A stretch of DNA of 48,768 bases from Clostridia bacterium (GTDB taxonomy: Bacteria > Bacillota > Clostridia > Oscillospirales > Acutalibacteraceae), in assembly GCA_017474125.1 (NCBI GenBank), contig JAFVIF010000040.1, positions 1-48,768 of the forward strand. The letters run 5' to 3'. The notes under the pieces are model-generated. The model did no database searches and had not been told where the DNA came from. It saw nothing but the letters and a program-made list of their open reading frames with translations. The position numbers were made by a program, and so were the translations under genes. Of the stretch, positions 1 through 8,224 are shown piece after piece. How positions within the stretch are numbered: the stretch's first letter is position 1; every line of letters starts with the position of its first letter.

Positions 1-216
1 GACGGCAACTTCCCAACGGCACTTCTTGTTTGTGAGCTTGTGCCAAACACACTTGACGGCAAAAAGTGGATGTATATTCCAAGTACCGCCGCCGATTGCT
101 GTGAGGACACTGTTGCAGTCGAAGCATTCGACACTACTTTTCTACCAAAGGAAAAGAAGTGGATGCCGAGCCAAGAGGAGTTCTATATCTATAGTCATTC
201 TTCGGTCGTAAGATAA
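1..216 (+). CDS. GNAT N-acetyltransferase, C-terminal fragment (cut by window edge)
   Basis: Open from the first base in frame 1 to a TAA at 214-216, giving 71 residues that match the C-terminal third of the complete acetyltransferase at 457-1101 almost exactly. The two copies differ at only a few codons, one pair being DTVAVE here against DTASVE there. The 5' part lies outside the window, so I cannot tell whether this copy is intact. It is the upstream member of a direct duplication that also includes the downstream terminator. The family is the YhbS-like GNATs, which acetylate small molecules or amines using acetyl-CoA. The substrate is unknown. Confidence 0.8.
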   Translation, partial: DGNFPTALLVCELVPNTLDGKKWMYIPSTAADCCEDTVAVEAFDTTFLPKEKKWMPSQEEFYIYSHSSVVR

Positions 217-224
217 ACGTAAAA

Positions 225-262
225 GCCGCTGAGGTTTCGCAAGATTCCTCAGCGGCCTTTTA
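225..262 (+). terminator. Intrinsic terminator after the first acetyltransferase copy
   Basis: Perfect 10-base arms (GCCGCTGAGG at 225-234, CCTCAGCGGC at 247-256) are followed by a T-rich stretch. The same hairpin with a one-base compensated change follows the second copy at 1110-1141. Confidence 0.85.
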
Positions 263-288
263 TTTCTATAAGTTATTTAAACAAAAAT

Positions 289-322
289 GACGGCAGAGAG
301 GTGTTAATCTCCCTGCCGCCGT
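289..322 (-). terminator. tnpV-type terminator, scar copy 1
   Basis: On the minus strand CGGCGGCAGGGAG pairs with CTCTCTGCCGTC and is followed by T-rich sequence. Nearly the same hairpin lies after the tnpV remnant at 15800 and a related one after intact tnpV at 18757. It is directly downstream of a DTIYN-stop reading frame, so it looks like a retained tnpV 3' end. Confidence 0.7.
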
Positions 323-329
323 GTTTCGG

Positions 330-472
330 TTAGTTGTAAATTGTATCGTAAAGCACAGAATCATACATCATTACAAGTCCTGCGCTGAGCAGTGCTCCAC
401 CCACAATGTCCGTAAACCAATGAACACCGGATATAACCTTTTCAAGCAACCAACCTGTGCCAATGCATGTAA
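330..472 (-). pseudogene. PAP2-family phosphatase C-terminal fragment ending in a tnpV-like tail
   Basis: Read on the minus strand, one frame gives a PAP2 (phosphatidic acid phosphatase type 2) C-terminus: SGVHWFTDIVGG carries the His and Asp of catalytic motif 3 and is followed by a hydrophobic helix. There is no start codon and no N-terminal half. The last residues (DTIYN, stop at 330-332) and the following hairpin match the 3' end of tnpV rather than PAP2. The 5' edge runs into the acetyltransferase at 457, so the junction lies near 460-475. It is most likely debris at a recombination joint and is not expected to be functional. Confidence 0.6.
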
Positions 473-1101
473 AAACAGAAAAAGACTACAGAACAGTAGA
501 AGAACTTACCCGTGAGGCATTTTGGAACGTCTATAAGCCCGGTGCAGACGAACATTATTACGTGCATCAGATGCGAAAGCACCCTGACTTCATACCTGAG
601 CTTGCGTTTGTGTTGGAGCTGGACGGCAAGATTGTCGGCAACATTATGTACACGAAGGCTTGGCTTGAAGATGAGAATGGTAAACGCAAGGAGATCATCT
701 CCTTTGGGCCGCTTTGCGTTGCACCCGAATACCAAAGACAGAAGTTCGGCAAAATGCTGATCGAGCATTCCTTTGAGGTTGCTCGCAAGATGGGCTATGA
801 TGTCAACATCAACTTTGGCAATCCGGGTAACTACGTCAGCCGTGGTTTCGTGAGCTGTAAAAAGAAGAATGTAAGTTTTGTAGTGGACGGCAACTTCCCA
901 ACGGCACTTCTTGTTTGTGAGCTTGTGCCAAACACACTTGACGGCAAAAAGTGGATGTATATTCCAAGTACCGCCGCCGATTGCTGTGAGGACACCGCCT
1001 CTGTCGAAGCATTCGACACTACTTTTCTACCAAAGGAAAAGAAGTGGATGCCGAGCCAAGAGGAGTTCTATATCTATAGTCATTCTTCGGTCGTCCGATA
1101 A
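457..1101 (+). CDS. GNAT family N-acetyltransferase (YhbS-like), second copy
   Basis: A 214-residue protein with the GNAT fold: a conserved LDGKIVGNIMYTKA strand pair, the LCVAPEYQRQKFGKML acetyl-CoA pyrophosphate-binding loop (R/Q-x-x-G/A type) near residues 88-103, and a long C-terminal extension typical of this subgroup. The start is doubtful. There is no ribosome binding site before the ATG at 457 or the ATG at 463, and the first few codons overlap an antisense PAP2 fragment, so the natural start and promoter were probably lost when this duplicate formed. It may be expressed only by read-through, or not at all. Substrate unknown. Confidence 0.8.
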   Translation: MPMHVKTEKDYRTVEELTREAFWNVYKPGADEHYYVHQMRKHPDFIPELAFVLELDGKIVGNIMYTKAWLEDENGKRKEIISFGPLCVAPEYQRQKFGKMLIEHSFEVARKMGYDVNINFGNPGNYVSRGFVSCKKKNVSFVVDGNFPTALLVCELVPNTLDGKKWMYIPSTAADCCEDTASVEAFDTTFLPKEKKWMPSQEEFYIYSHSSVVR

Positions 1102-1109
1102 ACGTAAAA

Positions 1110-1146
1110 ACCGCTGAGGTTTCGCAAGATTCCTCAGCGGTCATTT
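1110..1146 (+). terminator. Intrinsic terminator after the second acetyltransferase copy
   Basis: ACCGCTGAGG (1110-1119) pairs with CCTCAGCGGT (1132-1141), followed by a T-run. It also faces the convergent regulator ending at 1147 and could act for both. Confidence 0.85.
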
Positions 1147-1809
1147 TTATCTCTTTTTATATATTACAAGTTCGGGGTTTTCGCCATTTTCCTCGTATGT
1201 GCAGACGAGTAAAAAATCCATATTAGCAGCAATGCCAAAACATCTATCACCGCCAAACTCACACTCCAGTTGACTGCCAAGATAGGTGGCATTATCATCA
1301 AGGAATTTTACCGTTTGTCCATTAGGTAGGCGGTATTCCAGATTGATAAAACTGCCTGACAGAACGTTCAGATTTTCAACCTTTGGCAAACCCTCAATAT
1401 GGAGCAAGGTGTTAAATTCGTGGATAAGCTGTTGCTTAAATTCCTCAAACTTTTCTTTTCCACCAAGCTCCTTATATTTTTCAAAAAAATCAAGCGTGTA
1501 TTCGCCGTCTGCATAGCACCATTTGCAGTATTCTTCGTTTAATGCACCGTCTTTTTCGTGGCTAATATTACTGTCATCAATAGGCATTCCGCAACACTCG
1601 CATACAAGTTCTCTCGGTGAGCCAAGAAGTGTATTGATAGAAACATCAAAAAGTTTTGACAGGAGCTTAAGTGTTTCGATGTTTGGGATTGTTTCACCGT
1701 TCTCCCAGCGACTTACCGCCTGTCGAGTCACGAATACTTTTTCAGCAAGTTCATCCTGAGATAATCTGTTTTTTATTCTAAGTTCAAGGATAATATCTTT
1801 TGTTTCCAT
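1147..1809 (-). CDS. XRE-family regulator with zinc-ribbon and C-terminal sensory-like domain
   Basis: 220 residues. An XRE/Cro helix-turn-helix spans about 5-60 (LSQDELAEKVFVTRQAVSRW). A small zinc-ribbon module follows, with cysteines at 70, 72, 73, 95 and 98 (CECCGMP and YCKWC), then an uncharacterised alpha/beta tail of about 100 residues. This HTH plus putative zinc ribbon arrangement is common in clostridia and usually annotated only as a regulator. It has its own promoter and converges on the acetyltransferase. The target is unknown; autoregulation is usual for the family but no operator is obvious. Confidence 0.85.
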   Translation of the reverse strand: METKDIILELRIKNRLSQDELAEKVFVTRQAVSRWENGETIPNIETLKLLSKLFDVSINTLLGSPRELVCECCGMPIDDSNISHEKDGALNEEYCKWCYADGEYTLDFFEKYKELGGKEKFEEFKQQLIHEFNTLLHIEGLPKVENLNVLSGSFINLEYRLPNGQTVKFLDDNATYLGSQLECEFGGDRCFGIAANMDFLLVCTYEENGENPELVIYKKR

Positions 1810-1840
1810 GTTTTTTACCGCCTTTATTTACTGTGACTAT

Positions 1841-1869
1841 ATTATATCAGTATGAAGGCCGAATAACAA
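1841..1869 (-). promoter_or_regulatory. Promoter of the zinc-ribbon XRE gene
   Basis: On the minus strand TTGTTA (1864-1869) is 17 bases before TATAAT (1841-1846). A GGCGG-type ribosome site and the ATG at 1809 follow. Confidence 0.65.
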
Positions 1870-1915
1870 GCAACTGACTGTTGCTTATAATTATAGATCA
1901 TCATATTTAAACATC

Positions 1916-1943
1916 AGCCCCTGCTAAATAGGTAGCAGGGGCT
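1916..1943 (-). terminator. Terminator of the surface-protein operon
   Basis: Perfect 11-base arms (AGCCCCTGCTA and TAGCAGGGGCT) just after the stop of the SPQTG protein. Confidence 0.85.
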
Positions 1944-1953
1944 GTATTCGTTA

Positions 1954-2802
1954 TTAAGCTGTTTTCTTTCTGCTTAAGGTTTCTAAAGCTACTATGCAGG
2001 TGGCGCTGAGTACAGCTAAGAGCCACCACCAAGAGAGGTTTGTGTTATCTCCCGTTTGGGGTGAGTTTGGATCTGCTTTTTCAATGGTGCCGATCTCGGT
2101 CGGGGCAAGGGTGCCCGCTTCCTCGTTCAGTGTGAGATGCAGCTCCACGCCTGCGCCGTTTTGGTCAATGGACACGGTGTAGGTGCCATCTTCCAACAAT
2201 ACCACATCGGCTTTGTTGTCCTTTTTCAGTTCAAAGGACAGATAGCCAATGACCTTGCCGTCACGGAGCGCCGTCAACGAGTGTTTGCCCGGCTCCACAT
2301 CGGTAAAGACGAAGTTGCCGTTTTTATCGGTCTTGGTGGTCTTTAGGGTGGAACGCAGTTCCAAATCCACTTCGTCGAGAGGCTGACCGTTCAGCGTAAC
2401 TTTGCCCTTTACGGTGTAGGTGTCATCACGCGCGACCGGTTCATCCTCGGTGGTGACAGTAAGCACCTTATCCTCATAAACAGCTTCAAGGTCAAGATAG
2501 CCGCCGTGAAGCTCCTCGGTAACATCTTCGCCGTTTATCATAACCGACTTGATAACCTTGCCGCTTTCGGCGCGAATGAGAAGTCGCGGCTCGCTTAAAC
2601 GTTCTACCGTAAATTCCTCACCGCTGACACCCTCATAAAACACCCGGGCTGAATCTGCCGTAACGGTGATTTTATGGTTGTCGGGAACGGTAACGGAGAT
2701 TACGGTGTTTGTTTCCTCGGCTTCCGGCTCTGCGGCAAAGGCGGTCACACTACACGTGCATAAAGTCAAGAAGCATAACAGCAAGGCTGTTATTTTCTTC
2801 AT
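1954..2802 (-). CDS. Secreted protein with SPQTG cell-wall sorting signal and Cna-B-like module
   Basis: 282 residues. A signal peptide spans 1-23 (cut after AFA). A carboxypeptidase-regulatory/Cna-B-like beta-sandwich lies around 125-200 (GKVTLNGQPLDEVDLEL, then DKNGNFVFTDVEPG). The C-terminus has SPQTG (247-251), a hydrophobic helix (about 257-274) and SRKK. SPQTG is an LPXTG-type variant seen in Bacillota, so a sortase should anchor it to peptidoglycan; no sortase gene lies in the window. It is the last gene of the operon, with a strong AAGGAGGT site. It probably is the wall anchor for, or shares a surface with, the upstream secreted proteins; that link is inferred from position only. Confidence 0.8.
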   Translation of the reverse strand: MKKITALLLCFLTLCTCSVTAFAAEPEAEETNTVISVTVPDNHKITVTADSARVFYEGVSGEEFTVERLSEPRLLIRAESGKVIKSVMINGEDVTEELHGGYLDLEAVYEDKVLTVTTEDEPVARDDTYTVKGKVTLNGQPLDEVDLELRSTLKTTKTDKNGNFVFTDVEPGKHSLTALRDGKVIGYLSFELKKDNKADVVLLEDGTYTVSIDQNGAGVELHLTLNEEAGTLAPTEIGTIEKADPNSPQTGDNTNLSWWWLLAVLSATCIVALETLSRKKTA

Positions 2803-2814
2803 AATGCTACCTCC

Positions 2815-3273
2815 TTATTTATCTTCGTAGGAAACGGTAAAGGTAACGGTGTCAGAATAGTCGCCTGCATAAGCGGCGTTCCAGTCGTTAGCAGTAATGT
2901 GGATAGAAAGCTCGGTCTTGTCGCCCTCTGTCAGATAAGTAGCAGAGGCAAATGCAGCGCCTTCGCTGTCCTTGATGGCGTAAGGAATGACCTTGGTAGC
3001 ATCAATGCTGTTTTCCAGCTTACCGTCGGAGGTCAGCTCCACCTTGATGCACTTGTCGGGGTGGATCTGAGAAGCTTCTACTTCGATAGCGCCGAAAGAG
3101 GTCTCGGTAGCGTTGAACTGAACATTCACATCAGCAGGAATGGTCACGGTGTAGGTAGGCGCGATGCTGGTGGTGATGTCAGCTTCCCCCTCGGTGGTGT
3201 TCGCCGCAAAAGCGGTGGTGGACATAGTTGCGATCATCACAACGGTTAAAATCAGTGCAAATAGTTTTTTCAT
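2815..3273 (-). CDS. Small secreted protein with a single YTVTIP module
   Basis: 152 residues. Its signal peptide (MKKLFALILTVV..AFA) is nearly identical to those of the next two genes. The mature part is essentially one beta-rich module that opens with PTYTVTIPADV and closes with YSDTVTFTVSYE. The same module recurs once in each of the three larger upstream proteins. No catalytic motif or anchor is visible. It has an AAAGGAGG ribosome site. It could be a structural or secreted subunit; the function is unknown. Confidence 0.75.
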   Translation of the reverse strand: MKKLFALILTVVMIATMSTTAFAANTTEGEADITTSIAPTYTVTIPADVNVQFNATETSFGAIEVEASQIHPDKCIKVELTSDGKLENSIDATKVIPYAIKDSEGAAFASATYLTEGDKTELSIHITANDWNAAYAGDYSDTVTFTVSYEDK

Positions 3274-3301
3274 AGGTTTGTTCCTCCTTTATGATCAACA
3301 A

Positions 3302-4033
3302 TTAACCTTCGCTCAACTCAACGCGAACGTAATCAGTGTTCGCCTGAATCACATCGGCCGCATTAACGTAGTAGTCATCATCGCTTGGGGTTTTGCCGTA
3401 ATTGCACAAAATGAACCAGAAACCTTCGCCCCAATAGACTGATTCATTTGCAGAATAGAATCCGCCGTTGTTGTATGCAGACTCTATCCACTGTGCCCAG
3501 GTCATACCTTCTTCTGCCTGATAGGTATCTTCACCAATGGTAAAGTTGATAGTCGTTACAGGCGCATCCTTTACGGCAATGGTAAAGGTAACGGTATCTT
3601 TATATTCACCGGCGTAGTCGGGGTCATTTGCCGCAATGTGAATGGTGGCAGTCTGCTCGGCCTTGTCGGTAGCAAATTCTGCAACAACGCCACCCGTGGC
3701 AATTGTTGCATTCTCTGCGGTGATGGTGTAGTCAAGGGTTGCGCCCTCGGCGGTGGTCATTTTGAATTCGCTTGCAACGGTGACTTCAATGTACTCACCC
3801 TTCTTAAGCCTTACACCGGCCTGGGCGGTGAGGGTGTAGTCGTTCTCATAGGTAACGGTGCCGTTATCCTCTATTTTCTGAAGCTCAACGGTAGCAGGAA
3901 TGGTAACGGTGTAGGTGGGGTCAACGTTAAAAGAAACTTCGGTAGAGCCGCCCGTGGTATTAGCCGCAAAAGCGGTGACGGACATAGATGCCAACAGGCA
4001 AACAGTCAAAATAAGTGCAAATAATTTTTTCAT
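3302..4033 (-). CDS. Secreted YTVTIP-module protein with C-terminal EEGMTW domain
   Basis: 243 residues: signal peptide 1-23, a YTVTIP module at about 38-155 (PTYTVTIPATV to DTVTFTIAVKDA), then a C-terminal domain of about 85 residues containing EEGMTWAQWIESAYN and ending near an IQANTDYV strand. The next gene carries the same C-terminal domain. No enzymatic motif seen. It is a middle gene of the operon with an AAAGGAGG site. It and its neighbours are paralogues that arose by local duplication with shuffling of domains. Confidence 0.75.
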   Translation of the reverse strand: MKKLFALILTVCLLASMSVTAFAANTTGGSTEVSFNVDPTYTVTIPATVELQKIEDNGTVTYENDYTLTAQAGVRLKKGEYIEVTVASEFKMTTAEGATLDYTITAENATIATGGVVAEFATDKAEQTATIHIAANDPDYAGEYKDTVTFTIAVKDAPVTTINFTIGEDTYQAEEGMTWAQWIESAYNNGGFYSANESVYWGEGFWFILCNYGKTPSDDDYYVNAADVIQANTDYVRVELSEG

Positions 4034-4055
4034 GGTTTATATCCTCCTTTACAAA

Positions 4056-5156
4056 TTAGCCTGCGGTTATAGTAAAATCATATGTGTGGTTTGCGATAAT
4101 TTCGTCGGTATATTCAACGTAATTGGGGTATCCACCATCCGCAATAGCCCAATATTCTCCTGGGACAGCAATTGAGCCGGGTAACCACGATTCATCAACC
4201 ACATAACCGTCAACATTGTACTCCGATTCGACCCATTCGCCCCAGGTCATACCTGCTTCTGCCTGCTGGTTTGTGGTAAGACCGGAGACATACTGTCCAA
4301 TAAAGCTCGTATCCAAGGTAAAGTTGATGATCGTTACAGGCGCATCCTTTACCGCAATGGTAAAGGTAGCGGTGCCGGTGTAGGTGCCTGCGTACTGAAT
4401 TTTAGTTTCGTCAATATCGAAGGTGATAGTAGCGGTACCGGTTTTGCCGTCTTTGGGATTCACCGCCAAGATCTCGCCGCCTGCGGCAACGGGCTGACCG
4501 CCCTTGGTTACGGTGTAAGTAAGTTCTGCACCTTCGGTGGTTTTCACGGTGAAGTTGTTGTTCTCGGCAAGGGTAACCGAAACGTACTGACCCTTTTTAA
4601 CAACAACACCCTCTGCCGAAACGGTCTTTTCAGTGCCCTCTGCACCAATGGTTACGGTTTCGGGAATGGTTACGGTGTAGGTGGGGTCAACGGTATAGGT
4701 AACGGTGGTGCCCTCTACGGGGTAGCTTGTAAAAAACAGTTCATACACAGTGGAAGATCCATCAAACTTCGTAACATCATCGCAGGAATACTGCAAAATT
4801 CCGTCGCGGTAAATGTTGAATGAGACTTCTTCATCGCTTGCATCTTCCGGATCGATCCAACGGAAATAAACAACCTCATCCTTTGCCACAGTGTGTGTTA
4901 TAGTGGCGGTGGTACCGCTTTCCAAGGCAAATATATTTGTAATATCTTTGGGAAGATCGTAACCACTGGTGGACATAAGTTCAAGTTCATCGGTGGACAA
5001 AGAAACGAAGCCAAAGGCGCCTTCTGCCCATCCGTCGCCGCCCGAATCCTTCATAACCACGGTAATGGTGGAGGTTTGGCTCTCAGCCGCAAAGGTGGGA
5101 ACCGACAGGCCGAGGAGCAGAGCAACGGTTAAAATAATTGCAAATAACTTTTTCAT
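4056..5156 (-). CDS. Secreted three-domain YTVTIP-module protein
   Basis: 366 residues. Signal peptide 1-23. An N-terminal beta-rich domain of about 120 residues begins ITVVMKDSGGDGWAEGAF, which resembles domains in other bacterial surface proteins. A YTVTIP module follows (PTYTVTIPETV to TATFTIAVKDA), then a C-terminal domain with EAGMTWGEWVESEYNVDG shared with the 3302-4033 product. No wall anchor. The function is unknown; the modular make-up suggests adhesion or surface assembly. Confidence 0.75.
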   Translation of the reverse strand: MKKLFAIILTVALLLGLSVPTFAAESQTSTITVVMKDSGGDGWAEGAFGFVSLSTDELELMSTSGYDLPKDITNIFALESGTTATITHTVAKDEVVYFRWIDPEDASDEEVSFNIYRDGILQYSCDDVTKFDGSSTVYELFFTSYPVEGTTVTYTVDPTYTVTIPETVTIGAEGTEKTVSAEGVVVKKGQYVSVTLAENNNFTVKTTEGAELTYTVTKGGQPVAAGGEILAVNPKDGKTGTATITFDIDETKIQYAGTYTGTATFTIAVKDAPVTIINFTLDTSFIGQYVSGLTTNQQAEAGMTWGEWVESEYNVDGYVVDESWLPGSIAVPGEYWAIADGGYPNYVEYTDEIIANHTYDFTITAG

Positions 5157-5184
5157 AATACTATTTTCCTTTCGAAATTAAATT

Positions 5185-7440
5185 TTAATTATTTTCAGCG
5201 GTATCAACCGCAATGGTAAAGGTAATTGTACCGGTGTAGGCGCCTGAATATTTTGCTTCTTCGGCCACCTGAATTCGAAGGGCTTCGCTATCTTTGGCAA
5301 GGGGGGTGTTTTTATCCCCGTTGCCCGTAACCGAAATAAGCTGCATGTTGTTCACGATGGCACCGTCATTTATTTTAAAGCCAAGTTCGGCACCCTGCTC
5401 GTTTGTGAGCGTAAAATCACTTTGCAAAGTAACGGTCAGTGTTTGGTCTGTGTTGAGCAGAACTTCCGTCGCCGAAACCTTAAAGCTCTCGCCCTCGTTT
5501 ACCGCAGCGGGAATGGTGACGGTGTAGGTGGGTTCGACACGCTTACTGACTGCCGTAAACTGTGCGATGTATTCGGTATCGTCGGTCACGGCAGAAACGG
5601 TAGGACTCCACCCCTTAAAGGTATAGGTAAAGTTTTCGTCCTCTGCCTTTTTGGGTGTTGCGCCGTTATAGGCAGGTGCTGTGCCATAGGCAACACCCGT
5701 ATCGGTTTCCAGCACCGTGCCGTCGTGGTTTTTCCAAGTGACGGTGTAGGTGTTTGCCGTCCATTGGGCATAGAGAGTCGTGTTCGCTGCAGGGGTATAG
5801 CTTGCGCCTGCGACGCCGACCTTCGTTCCGCCGGTGGCATCTGTATACCATCCGTTAAAGGTGTGCCCTGCCTTGGTGGGCGTGGGCAGGATCACGGAAC
5901 CGGGTGTCCACAGAGCATAAAGAGGTACGGTGGCGCCGCCCGTGGTGCTCAGATTGGAGACCGTGGCACCGTTCGGATAGCCGTAGGGTTTATCGGTGGT
6001 AGGCGCACGGCCTGTAGAGCCGTTGGCATACTCTCCTTTACCGTATATGACATAGTGATCAAGCAGACCGTACTTATTGAAAATGCCGTTGCCGAAGCCT
6101 GAAGATACGAAAACATCGTTGTTGCGAAGGCCGTAGCCGGCGCCGTCGAAGTCGGCGAAGGTGTAGGTGGTACCGTCCTTGTAAACAATGCTGCCACGAT
6201 CCTGCCAGCCATTGAAGGTAGCCACAGCCTTGCCATCGGGAAGCTGGGCACCGCCGTTTTCATTGTAGGTCACCGTATATACCCGTTCAAAAGCATTGGG
6301 CTTTAGCGCCTGAGGCGTATCGTAGGCGAAAGACTGGTTTGCCATGGAGCCGCCGGTGGCGCCGTTGCCGTTGAAGGTAACGGTGTAATTGATGGGTGCC
6401 CATTGGGCGTAAATATCAATGGTGGCATTGCCGCAGGTGTCGGGGTTCAGACCGTAGGCTTTGCACAGTTGGGGGTAGCTGGTGAATTGATCATCCTCAT
6501 GGACCACACACGAGCCGTCTTTCTTGGCGTAATTACCGGTGGCGGTGTAACCCACACGGGTCAGCTTGTATGTGCCGGTTGTGTAGTTCCAATGGCTGTC
6601 AGAAGGATATGTATCAAAGTAAGTGGCATTTGCTGTCCACTGCACGAAGTTATCCTGCTGACCGGTGCCGCCGCCCGGGAAATAACGGAAGGTGACGCTG
6701 GTGTTGGCCTTCCACTTGGCAATGAAGCTCTTGGCACCTTGGCCTTGCCAGATACCATTTTTCCAGTAGGAGCCGTTTACCGCGATGCCGTTTGCATTGT
6801 AGACCTGCTCTTTGCCGTCACTGGTGTACCAGCCCAAAAAGGTACAGCCGGGTCTGCTAGGAGTCAACCAGCTCACATCGCAGTAATCGGATAAGTACTT
6901 GGTAGCCGTAAAGGTTTTGGCCGCTGTACCGCCTTGAATGGTGCCGCCGGCAGGGTAAAAGGTAACGGCAGAGGTTTCGATAATCCGGTAGATATATAAA
7001 TATACAGGGTCAATCGGTGATAGTTGCTCGACATCAACGACGTAGTAATTGTCATCGGCAGACCATTCAGAACCCTCATTCCACCAACTACCCATATTTG
7101 CATACCCGGAAGTGTCGGTTGGATAAAATGTTCTGCATACATTTGTAACATCGCTTCCGTTAATGATTATTGAGCCTTTCCGAATCGTATCACCACTCTT
7201 CAGAGCTTTAACGGAGACTTTGGTGCCGCCGCTGTACTCCGTCGCACTTGCAGGGATAGACATTATGGGAATCATCACCGCAATCATAACCACCGCAAGG
7301 CAAACCGCTACGGCGCGATTATAAAAAGTGCGGAAATTTGCCTTTCTGAATAAATGCCCGATATACGCAAAGGGCAACAACAAGAGAATGGCTAAATATT
7401 CTATTTTCTCTTGCTTTGTAAGCCTATTAAAACTTTTCAT
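5185..7440 (-). CDS. Large secreted protein with InlB-type repeats and C-terminal YTVTIP module
   Basis: About 751 residues from the ATG at 7440, chosen because GGAG at 7449-7452 is 8 bases upstream; a GTG at 7446 overlaps that site. The N-terminus is cytoplasmic-looking with two hydrophobic stretches ending in a signal cleavage-like IPASATEY. Then come several Listeria-Bacteroides (InlB B-type) repeats, recognised by FNGWYTDATGG, TLYAQWTA and FLGWYTSDG, and finally a YTVTIP module at the extreme C-terminus. Such repeats are found in adhesins. No sorting signal is present, so attachment may be through partners. Base composition is richer in G and C than in the core genes to the right. Confidence 0.8.
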   Translation of the reverse strand: MKSFNRLTKQEKIEYLAILLLLPFAYIGHLFRKANFRTFYNRAVAVCLAVVMIAVMIPIMSIPASATEYSGGTKVSVKALKSGDTIRKGSIIINGSDVTNVCRTFYPTDTSGYANMGSWWNEGSEWSADDNYYVVDVEQLSPIDPVYLYIYRIIETSAVTFYPAGGTIQGGTAAKTFTATKYLSDYCDVSWLTPSRPGCTFLGWYTSDGKEQVYNANGIAVNGSYWKNGIWQGQGAKSFIAKWKANTSVTFRYFPGGGTGQQDNFVQWTANATYFDTYPSDSHWNYTTGTYKLTRVGYTATGNYAKKDGSCVVHEDDQFTSYPQLCKAYGLNPDTCGNATIDIYAQWAPINYTVTFNGNGATGGSMANQSFAYDTPQALKPNAFERVYTVTYNENGGAQLPDGKAVATFNGWQDRGSIVYKDGTTYTFADFDGAGYGLRNNDVFVSSGFGNGIFNKYGLLDHYVIYGKGEYANGSTGRAPTTDKPYGYPNGATVSNLSTTGGATVPLYALWTPGSVILPTPTKAGHTFNGWYTDATGGTKVGVAGASYTPAANTTLYAQWTANTYTVTWKNHDGTVLETDTGVAYGTAPAYNGATPKKAEDENFTYTFKGWSPTVSAVTDDTEYIAQFTAVSKRVEPTYTVTIPAAVNEGESFKVSATEVLLNTDQTLTVTLQSDFTLTNEQGAELGFKINDGAIVNNMQLISVTGNGDKNTPLAKDSEALRIQVAEEAKYSGAYTGTITFTIAVDTAENN

Positions 7441-7453
7441 TTCCACACTCCTT

Positions 7454-7645
7454 TCATTCGTTTTGTTCTTCGGGATAACAGCAGATACCCCGTTCGGGTA
7501 GCTTATCGGATTTCAAGTCAAAGCCTGCATACTTACAGAACCAACAAATCGGTTCAATGGCTAAAATGCTTTTCCTTCCCGCAAAGTAGGGACAAGTATC
7601 GTTTCTCTTGATCTCCTGTCCGCTTTTACTTAAATTTTTCTCCAT
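7454..7645 (-). CDS. Small cysteine-rich protein
   Basis: 63 residues with four to five cysteines in CPYF, CWFCKYAGFD and ICCYP, no signal peptide and no transmembrane segment. The pattern suggests a small metal- or cluster-binding protein, but I do not recognise a family. It sits between two operon genes with short spacers and an AAGGTG site, so it is very likely translated with them. Confidence 0.6.
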   Translation of the reverse strand: MEKNLSKSGQEIKRNDTCPYFAGRKSILAIEPICWFCKYAGFDLKSDKLPERGICCYPEEQNE

Positions 7646-7654
7646 AGTTTCACC

Positions 7655-8188
7655 TTATTTCACGATCAAGACGGTTTCCACGTTTGCGCCATTCATTGCC
7701 GAGCCATCGGCTACCGAGGTGGTGGTAATCTTAATGGTTGCGTCATACTCACCGGCAGGCAGTGCTCTGGACATGGTAATTTCGGTAATCGCTTTGCCGG
7801 GAGGAACGAGCTTTGATTTATAAAGGCTCCCACCCGTATCTTTAAGCACGATTTCAAAGGTAAAGTAGCAGGGGTTGCCTTCGGGATTTAAGAGAGCTAC
7901 GTTTACTGTCTTTTGATCCTTCGGCAGAGTAATGGACGGGTAACCGGGAATCTTGATACCTGCTGCCGGTGCATCGTCGGTTTTATCGGGAAGCTTTTCG
8001 CCGTTCCAATCATCAGCATTTTTGTCAATGTCAAACTCTCCTGTTTGGGATGATGAGGGGCCATCACTAAACCAATTATTCCAATTAAGTGCTACCGTCA
8101 CAGCACCTACAACGAGCAGCAACAAAACAATCAAAGCGATAATGAATGTCTTTTTGCTGATAACAATTTGCGAATCGTTTTTGCTCAT
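7655..8188 (-). CDS. Single-pass membrane-anchored protein, first gene of the surface operon
   Basis: 177 residues: short cytoplasmic N-terminus, one transmembrane helix at about 16-34 (FIIALIVLLLLVVGAV), a low-complexity linker, then an extracytoplasmic beta domain of about 110 residues containing IPGYPSITLPKDQ, CYFTFEIVLKD and VPPGKAITEI. Similar anchored domains occur in other clostridial surface loci, but I know of no assigned function. It has a GGAGG site and is the first gene after the LytTR-type control region. Confidence 0.7.
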   Translation of the reverse strand: MSKNDSQIVISKKTFIIALIVLLLLVVGAVTVALNWNNWFSDGPSSSQTGEFDIDKNADDWNGEKLPDKTDDAPAAGIKIPGYPSITLPKDQKTVNVALLNPEGNPCYFTFEIVLKDTGGSLYKSKLVPPGKAITEITMSRALPAGEYDATIKITTTSVADGSAMNGANVETVLIVK

Positions 8189-8224
8189 AGTTTTACCTCC
8201 AAGGAGTTATATTTTCACACTGTA

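Larger units (their letters stand above)
1..1147. repeat. Direct tandem duplication of acetyltransferase 3' part plus terminator
   Basis: Positions 1 to about 262 align without gaps to 886 to about 1147 (offset 885), with only scattered substitutions, including a paired change that keeps the terminator stem. The unit extends beyond the left edge of the window. Confidence 0.9.

Noticed and set aside
1954..2802. Canonical LPXTG anchor with a linked sortase
   Set aside because: The motif is SPQTG and no sortase gene is present in the window; it is kept only as an LPXTG-like variant.
5422..6102. 226-codon plus-strand ORF
   Set aside because: Antisense to the InlB-repeat protein; its composition reflects the repeats' codons, and it has no ribosome site.
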